A stretch of DNA of 17,926 nt from Desulfuromonadaceae bacterium GWB2_53_15. GTDB lineage: Bacteria; Desulfobacterota; Desulfuromonadia; Geobacterales; Pseudopelobacteraceae. Positions 13,177 to 17,926 of the stretch are shown one piece after another; within the stretch, counting starts at the first letter, position 1; each line of letters begins with the position of its first letter. The DNA lies in assembly GCA_001824455.1 (NCBI GenBank), contig MHXL01000056.1, forward strand, positions 1 through 17,926, in the 5' to 3' direction. The translations under genes and the position numbers were made by a program. A model generated the notes under the pieces. It did not search any database. It worked only from the letters and a program-made list of their open reading frames with translations, and had not been told where the DNA came from.

Positions 13177-14793
13177 ATGAACATTACCTTATCCTGTCCA
13201 TCGTGCAGTTTCTCGCGCCAGGTCCCTGCTGAAAAAATCCCTGACGGTGAACGGCGCGTCACCTGTCCCCAGTGCAAAAAGGTCTTTTCCTATACCAAGC
13301 CGATCCTCCCTGCGGGTGGTGCCGTTGTTCCGCCAATCCCCCCAACTGCCAAGCCTGACGCCCCGCCACGGCCGGATTCCGTTACCCCGCCGCAAACAGC
13401 CAAAACAGAGCCGCCGTCTCCCCCGAAATCTGTTCCGCCTCCCCAACCACCCCGGCAGCGACCCGTTCAGCCGCCGGTGCTGACGGATATCGGTGATCTC
13501 TTCAAGGAGAGCTGGGCGATTTTCCAGCGCCGTTTTACCACTCTGATCGGACTGTATCTTCTGTCCATGGTCGCTTTTATCGTTCCGATTGCTGCGGTAG
13601 CCGGCCTGGCCATACTCGCCGGCATGGCCAATAGCAGGGTGATGTTGGTCTTGGTGGGCGCTGCGGGACTTATCGTTGCCCTGTACCTGGGGTTCCGCTG
13701 TTTTGGCGGTTTTCTGCATGCGGTGGTTGATGATCGGATCGGTTTTGCCGAAGCGCTGGAAAAGGGAAGCAGCATCATCCTTCCGCTGCTCTGGGTCGGC
13801 TTGTTGACCGGTTTTATTATTTGCGGCGGTTTCATGCTGTTTGTCATCCCCGGCATAATTTTCATGGTCTGGTTCTTTTTTGCCCAGTTCATACTGGTCA
13901 ATGAGGATGTCCGCGGAATGAGTGCCATCCTCAAAAGCAGGGAATATGTCCGGGGCGAGTGGTTCAATGTTGCCCTGCGTCTGCTCTTGATATGGGTGGC
14001 AACGATACTGGCCGGCATCATTCCCCTGCTTGGCCCGCTCTTGAATATCGTATTCTTTCCCTTTGTCATGATCTATCACTACCTGATCTATTGCGACCTC
14101 AAGAAGCTTAAAGGGGGGGACGTCCTCTTTTCGTGCGGAGCTGCGGACCTGTTCAAGTGGCCGGGGGTTGCCCTGGCAGGATATGTTATCGTGCCGGCTG
14201 TCCTGATCTCCGTAGCCGGTTTTTCCCTGTTCGGCAAGCTGTCGCAATTCAAGCCTGTTGGTGGCGGCACTTTCAGTATGCAGCCCTCTTCCCAACCCAA
14301 CACTCAAGGAGCCGTTACTGACAGCAGCGGGTTGCGGGTGATCACCTTTCCGCAGAAAGAGGGCACAGGTGCGTCCTCAGACCCGACAGGGGCAGCCGCG
14401 ACCACTCCCTCCGAGAGTTCCTCTTCTGCCCAGACCGGTTCTCAATCCCCGTTTTCAAGCCGTGAAGAATATCCGAAAGACATCCACATCTTCATCTATG
14501 CGGTCAACTACACCGGCACGATCATGGCAAACGGCACAACCATCAAGGAGATGGAAGGAAAACCTGATATGCAGTACAACTACAACATGGACGGCAAAGG
14601 GCTGCGCTACGGGCAGAATCAGATAGATATTGATTATGCGGAGCTTCCCAATCCTCCTTCGTCGATGCTGGAGGTTCATCTCAAGGTGTCTCGCAGCAGC
14701 ACGGACAAGGGAAAAGAAATACTGGGTGATTGGCGCTTCAGTGAGAAGGGAAGCGGCCGGAAAACATTTACCTTTGATATTCCAGGGAACTGA
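13177..14793 (+). CDS. Zinc-ribbon multi-pass membrane protein with proline-rich linker, function unknown
   Basis: A 538-residue protein with four parts. Residues 1-40 form an MJ0042-type zinc ribbon, with Cys7-x2-Cys10 and Cys30-x2-Cys33 (CPSC and CPQC). Residues ~41-100 are a Pro-rich linker (PPRPDS, PPQPPRQRPVQPP). Residues ~115-355 form a membrane block with roughly six or more hydrophobic segments (about 121-149, 155-180, 200-241, 264-304 and 330-352), resembling glycerophosphodiester-phosphodiesterase-membrane or YIP1-like permease domains in general look. A Ser/Thr-rich spacer (about 360-430) leads to a C-terminal beta-rich domain (about 433-538, IHIFIYAVNYTG to the end). The zinc ribbon should be cytoplasmic and the C-terminal domain outside if the segment count is odd. 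I do not recognise the whole architecture. It has ribosome site AAGGAG (13163-13168). Confidence 0.8.
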   Translation: MNITLSCPSCSFSRQVPAEKIPDGERRVTCPQCKKVFSYTKPILPAGGAVVPPIPPTAKPDAPPRPDSVTPPQTAKTEPPSPPKSVPPPQPPRQRPVQPPVLTDIGDLFKESWAIFQRRFTTLIGLYLLSMVAFIVPIAAVAGLAILAGMANSRVMLVLVGAAGLIVALYLGFRCFGGFLHAVVDDRIGFAEALEKGSSIILPLLWVGLLTGFIICGGFMLFVIPGIIFMVWFFFAQFILVNEDVRGMSAILKSREYVRGEWFNVALRLLLIWVATILAGIIPLLGPLLNIVFFPFVMIYHYLIYCDLKKLKGGDVLFSCGAADLFKWPGVALAGYVIVPAVLISVAGFSLFGKLSQFKPVGGGTFSMQPSSQPNTQGAVTDSSGLRVITFPQKEGTGASSDPTGAAATTPSESSSSAQTGSQSPFSSREEYPKDIHIFIYAVNYTGTIMANGTTIKEMEGKPDMQYNYNMDGKGLRYGQNQIDIDYAELPNPPSSMLEVHLKVSRSSTDKGKEILGDWRFSEKGSGRKTFTFDIPGN

Positions 14794-14834
14794 TTTCAGC
14801 CACTACATAATTCAACATTCCAAGGAGTATGGAC

Positions 14835-15938
14835 ATGAGCAAAGTATATTTCGCCGACATGCGGGCCGGCCACAAGGAAAATCTGTTCGACAAGATCAGC
14901 AAGCTTCTGGTCCTGACGGGCTTGAACCAGTGCGTATCAGAAGGTGACCTGACCGCCGTCAAGATCCACTTTGGCGAAAAAGGAAACCATGCCTTCATTC
15001 GTCCGATCTTTGCCCGCAGAGTGGTGGAAGAGATCAAAAAACTTGGCGCCAAGCCGTTCCTGACCGATTCGTCCACCCTGTATCCCGGTGAGCGCAAGGA
15101 GGCAATTTCAGCCCTGACCTGCGGCATTGAGAACGGTTTTGCCTATGCTGTCGTGGCGGCACCGTTGATCATCAGCGATGGCCTGCGGGGGGTAACGGAA
15201 ACAGAGGTCAGCGTTTATGGTGAGCTGCTGAAGAAGGTCTTCATCGGCACCGAGATCGTCGAGGCTGACTCGCTGGTCTGCCTGTCCCATTTCAAATGCC
15301 ATGAACTGACCGGATTCGGCGGCGCCATCAAGAACCTGGGGATGGGCTGCGCCAGCCGCAAGGGGAAACTCGTTCAGCATTCCACCGTGGCCCCCAAGGT
15401 GGCGGAAAAATATTGCACCGGTTGCGGAATATGTCTCAAGGCCTGCGCCCACGATGCCATAGCCATCATCGAGGGCAAGGCGACCATTGACCCGACCCTC
15501 TGTGCCGGCTGCTCCCGCTGCATCACGGTCTGCCCGATCAAGGCCATCAACATCCAGTGGAACGAGGCCGCCGACCTGGTCATGAAGAAAATGGCCGAGT
15601 ACGCCAAGGGGGCCCTCAGCGGAAAAGACGGCAGGACCGTCTTTCTCAGCTTCATCACCCAGGTTTCACCGGCCTGCGACTGTTACGGTCATGCCGATGC
15701 CCCGATCGTCAACGACATTGGCATCTGCGCCTCCACAGATCCGGTAGCGATTGATCAGGCCTGCGCCGACCTGGTGAATGCGGCTCGCGGCAATGAGGGC
15801 TCTGCCCTCAAGACGGGTCACGAACCGGGTGGTGACAAGTTCCGTGGCGTGTACCCCGAGATTCCCTGGGAAGTGCAGTTGGAGCACGGGGAGAAGGTGG
15901 GGTTGGGGAGCAGGAACTATGAATTGGTGAAGATCTGA
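14835..15938 (+). CDS. DUF362 family protein with 2[4Fe-4S] ferredoxin domain
   Basis: A 367-residue protein. Residues 1-185 form a DUF362 domain (VKIHFGEKGNH at 42-52, DSSTLYPGERKE at 78-89, HFKCHELTGFGGAIKNLGMG at 152-171). Then come two complete [4Fe-4S] motifs, C194-x2-C197-x2-C200-x3-C204 and C223-x2-C226-x2-C229-x3-C233, and the DUF362 fold continues to the end. DUF362 proteins of this type are common in anaerobes; their reaction is unknown, and an electron-transfer role is inferred from the clusters. AAGGAG at 14822-14827 is 7 bases from the ATG at 14835; an ATG at 14829 is too close. It follows the zinc-ribbon gene by 41 bases and may share its transcript. No signal peptide, so probably cytoplasmic. 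Confidence 0.9.
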   Translation: MSKVYFADMRAGHKENLFDKISKLLVLTGLNQCVSEGDLTAVKIHFGEKGNHAFIRPIFARRVVEEIKKLGAKPFLTDSSTLYPGERKEAISALTCGIENGFAYAVVAAPLIISDGLRGVTETEVSVYGELLKKVFIGTEIVEADSLVCLSHFKCHELTGFGGAIKNLGMGCASRKGKLVQHSTVAPKVAEKYCTGCGICLKACAHDAIAIIEGKATIDPTLCAGCSRCITVCPIKAINIQWNEAADLVMKKMAEYAKGALSGKDGRTVFLSFITQVSPACDCYGHADAPIVNDIGICASTDPVAIDQACADLVNAARGNEGSALKTGHEPGGDKFRGVYPEIPWEVQLEHGEKVGLGSRNYELVKI

Positions 15939-16030
15939 CAGGTTTGGCAGGAATTTAACGATGTTAATGCCCTAAAAAGAGTGGAGGCGGATCATTTTCA
16001 GAAGGCCGTAAGCAGGCTGGTTTTGGTTTT

Positions 16031-16402
16031 TTAGTAGCGTTTTGCAAGATTTTTAAAATCATGGTCTATAGTGGCTATTAGTGGACTTTCTGGATACACG
16101 CTAAAGAATAGCGATATATAACGGGCTGCTTCACGCTGATTTCCAACCTGGTAGTATGATTGTGCCAGCCAGTATAATCCCAGGTCCAGGATGAGCGAAT
16201 CAGGATATTCTTTGATCCAGTTTTCCAGTATGTTGATGGCTGAGGAAAAAATTCCCTGTTGATACGCAGCTAAACCTTCAATAAAGGTATTGGATTCATC
16301 TATTTCATATGAAAAAGCCGGCGGTGTCATTAGTGATGCCAGCACAGTCAGCATTGCCAGGGTCATTGAGCTTTTATTGCAGAACAGCTTCATGATAGTC
16401 AT
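16031..16402 (-). CDS. Small exported TPR-like protein
   Basis: A 123-residue protein with a Sec-type signal peptide: a short basic start, hydrophobic core (MTLAMLTVLASLM) and a likely cleavage after PPAFS near residue 31. The mature part (about 32-123) contains two TPR-like helical hairpins, FIEGLAAYQQGIFSSAINIL (40-59) with WIKEYPDS, and LGLYWLAQSYYQVGNQREAA (74-93) with SVYPESP. This is the pattern of periplasmic CpoB/YbgF- or BamD-type repeat proteins, but it is much shorter. It probably sits in the periplasm as a binding partner. The ATG at 16402 is used because no better start exists; no clear ribosome site. It is divergent from dtd. Confidence 0.72.
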   Translation of the reverse strand: MTIMKLFCNKSSMTLAMLTVLASLMTPPAFSYEIDESNTFIEGLAAYQQGIFSSAINILENWIKEYPDSLILDLGLYWLAQSYYQVGNQREAARYISLFFSVYPESPLIATIDHDFKNLAKRY

Positions 16403-16533
16403 GGTAAGGAGGCTTCCATTTGCTATTTAACAACACTGATAAATCTTACCATTTTGTGTAGCCATGGCAATTATTGGCAACACATGAGTTTGTTTTATTA
16501 TTTTAATTAATGTACAACATTGACGGGTGGCAG

Positions 16534-16971
16534 ATGAAGATTGTGGTTCAACGCGTAACTTCAGCCAATGTGATTGTAGATAACCGGATCGTTGGCGAGA
16601 TCGGGCGAGGCATTCTGGTCCTGTTGGGGGTGGAGAAGGGTGATGACGAGCCCCGGGCCGACTGGTTGGCCGAGAAGATCGTCAACCTGCGGATCTTTGA
16701 GGATCAGGCCGGCAAGATGAACCTGTCTCTTGGGGAGATCGACGGTGGGCTGCTGGTAGTCTCCCAGTTCACCCTGGCGGGCAACTGCGACAAGGGACGC
16801 CGGCCATCTTTCGATAGCGCGGCCCCGCCGGAAGAGGGCAAACGATTGTATGATTATTTTGTTGAAGCGTTGAAGCGGCAAGGTGTTTCAGTGCAAACCG
16901 GCATCTTTCAGGCCGATATGCAGGTGAGCCTGGTTAATGACGGGCCGGTGACGTTTATCCTGGAGCGTTGA
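16534..16971 (+). CDS. dtd: D-aminoacyl-tRNA deacylase
   Basis: A 145-residue cytosolic enzyme, the standard Dtd length, that removes D-amino acids (and glycine from tRNA-Ala) mis-attached to tRNA. The family motifs are clear: the start [35 protein letters not shown] (77-83) and the C-terminal [11 protein letters not shown] (131-141), with the SQxT and GPVT elements forming the active site. The ATG at 16534 is chosen over 16510 because it matches the family N-terminus and follows GGGTGG (16524-16529). It converges with the CheW gene, 13 bases between stops. Confidence 0.97.
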   Translation: MKIVVQRVTSANVIVDNRIVGEIGRGILVLLGVEKGDDEPRADWLAEKIVNLRIFEDQAGKMNLSLGEIDGGLLVVSQFTLAGNCDKGRRPSFDSAAPPEEGKRLYDYFVEALKRQGVSVQTGIFQADMQVSLVNDGPVTFILER

Positions 16972-16984
16972 TTATCTATTCCAA

Positions 16985-17926
16985 TCAGAACTCATCCGCT
17001 CTCTTTTGCACAGCGTTGAGAATAAGGTCCGGGTCAAGAACCACCAGCATCTCCTGCGTGTTGTCTTCACCCGGACGAATCACGTTCCTGATGTAGCCGG
17101 CATCGCGCTTGATCAACTCAGGGACGTTCTCGATCCGATCTGCTTCAAATTCCGGGACTGAATCCAGGTCATCGACGATCAGGCCGACAAGTCCCCGGTT
17201 TGTCTTGGTGATGATGATCTGATCCTCTACTCGCCGTTTTCCCAGATCCATTCCAAACAGATAGCGGAGATTGATCACCGGGATTACCGTGTTGTTGAAG
17301 GAGATCGTTCCGGCAAGGTATGATTTTGAGCCGGGTAACGGCGTGAGGCGAGCGGACTCGATAGCTTCAAGCACCTCGGAGGCGGTGATTGCGAACATGC
17401 GGTCAGCGGCAAAGAAAGTGGCAAGCTCAACGATATCACCCTTGGCCTGGGTGTTGGTGTAGAGCGTAGCGGGTTTCGCCTTGCAGTTGCCATTTACCTT
17501 CTCGTCACCAAGCGGTACAAATACAAACGAGATAATGTCGTTATTATAGTCGCCGCTATTCTTGTATTCCCGATAACCGAAACTGGTCATACAGCCGACG
17601 ATGTAATATTTACCCCGATGAACAATGATGTTAGACATCCCTTCGCCGTTTTTCAAAGCAAAGTATTCTGTGCCGATGTCAAGGAAACTGCCGACCGGAT
17701 GGTCGGGACAGGTGGAGGAGATAATCCGCCCGCTTCGTTCTGCAAAAACGCCAAATGTTCCCGGTTTGTTGGGTAATGAGTCCAGCAACATGTCCTTGAA
17801 TTGCGGTTCGGAATCGAAAACAATCCCGATGCCGCCCACAACCTTGGCCTGATTGTCCGGATCGCGGATCGCTGCGTTATAGATGTAGCTGTGCCGGTCG
17901 TTGTAGAGCCAGGACATTTCAAAGGG
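16985..17926 (-). CDS. Sensor protein ending in a CheW domain, 5' end outside window
   Basis: At least 313 codons; the frame is open to the window edge (PFEM before the ATG at 17917), so the true start is beyond it. Counting from the ATG at 17917, residues ~1-115 look like a ligand-sensing domain of the Cache/PAS type (VGGIGIVFDSEPQFKDMLL, PGTFGVFAERSGRIISST, YFALKNGEGMSN). Residues ~160-300 are a CheW-like domain: ELATFFAADRMFAITASEVLE, YLAGTISFNNTVIPVINLRYLFG, then LVGLIVDDLDSVPEF. CheW domains couple receptors to CheA kinase, so a fused sensor-CheW protein would feed a signal into a chemotaxis-type array. No other che genes are in view. Confidence 0.8.
   Translation of the reverse strand, partial: PFEMSWLYNDRHSYIYNAAIRDPDNQAKVVGGIGIVFDSEPQFKDMLLDSLPNKPGTFGVFAERSGRIISSTCPDHPVGSFLDIGTEYFALKNGEGMSNIIVHRGKYYIVGCMTSFGYREYKNSGDYNNDIISFVFVPLGDEKVNGNCKAKPATLYTNTQAKGDIVELATFFAADRMFAITASEVLEAIESARLTPLPGSKSYLAGTISFNNTVIPVINLRYLFGMDLGKRRVEDQIIITKTNRGLVGLIVDDLDSVPEFEADRIENVPELIKRDAGYIRNVIRPGEDNTQEMLVVLDPDLILNAVQKRADEF

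Noticed and set aside
13189..14307. 372-codon minus-strand ORF
   Set aside because: It is antisense to the zinc-ribbon membrane protein; composition is Gln/Asp/Arg-rich, typical of a shadow of a hydrophobic protein.
1..17926. CRISPR array, rRNA, tRNA or transposase
   Set aside because: No regularly spaced direct repeats, tRNA cloverleaf, rRNA-like stretch or transposase motif was seen on either strand.

Overview
The window reads as chromosomal DNA of a strictly or facultatively anaerobic Desulfobacterota (former Deltaproteobacteria), most likely a Geobacter relative. This is inferred from gene content, not from a marker gene. The clues are a futalosine-pathway menaquinone gene (mqnE), a hydroxylamine reductase/hybrid cluster protein behind an HcpR-like palindrome, an OFA-family carboxylate transporter behind a near-consensus sigma-54 promoter, a DUF362 ferredoxin-type protein, and a dispersed CACGGAGA-type inverted repeat.

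Layout. 1-2199 (+): 3' end of an inositol monophosphatase family gene (suhB-like), a translationally coupled small membrane protein, then a ketoacyl-ACP synthase III (fabH-like) with its own promoter region and a strong terminator. 2200-3042: two small overlapping minus-strand genes (a Cys-rich protein and a tiny membrane protein), one doubtful plus-strand mini-ORF, and a regulatory stretch with TTTTGCAT palindromes and a sigma-54 promoter. 3043-5645 (+): OFA-family MFS transporter, terminator, then an orphan TadG-like secreted or anchored Cys-rich protein. 5646-5829: a MITE-like inverted repeat. 5830-7955 (-): mqnE coupled to a CheR-like methyltransferase. 8000-9260: an accessory pocket with an intact AbrB-antitoxin/RelE-like-toxin pair (+), an unidentified minus-strand coding remnant, a strong hairpin, and a decayed RelE/ParE toxin pseudogene (-) that single-ORF calling would miss. 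9261-12211 (-): type II NADH dehydrogenase and hcp, with a 16-bp hairpin between them. 12403-15938 (+): lipoprotein with Ca-binding-like loops, a zinc-ribbon multi-pass membrane protein, and a DUF362/2[4Fe-4S] protein. 16031-17926: a TPR-like exported protein (-), dtd (D-aminoacyl-tRNA deacylase, +), and the 3' part of a sensor protein ending in a CheW domain (-).

How the genes fit together. Much of the window is housekeeping or respiratory. MqnE feeds menaquinone synthesis, NDH-2 passes electrons from NADH to the quinone pool, and Hcp handles nitrosative stress, probably under a CRP/FNR-type regulator. The transporter probably imports or exchanges a small carboxylate under sigma-54 control. 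I see no clearly novel multi-gene system. The best leads are the AbrB/RelE-like pair next to a decayed toxin, the sigma-54 promoter with matched upstream palindromes, the mqnE-coupled CheR-like methyltransferase, and the uncharacterised lipoprotein/zinc-ribbon membrane protein/DUF362 run.
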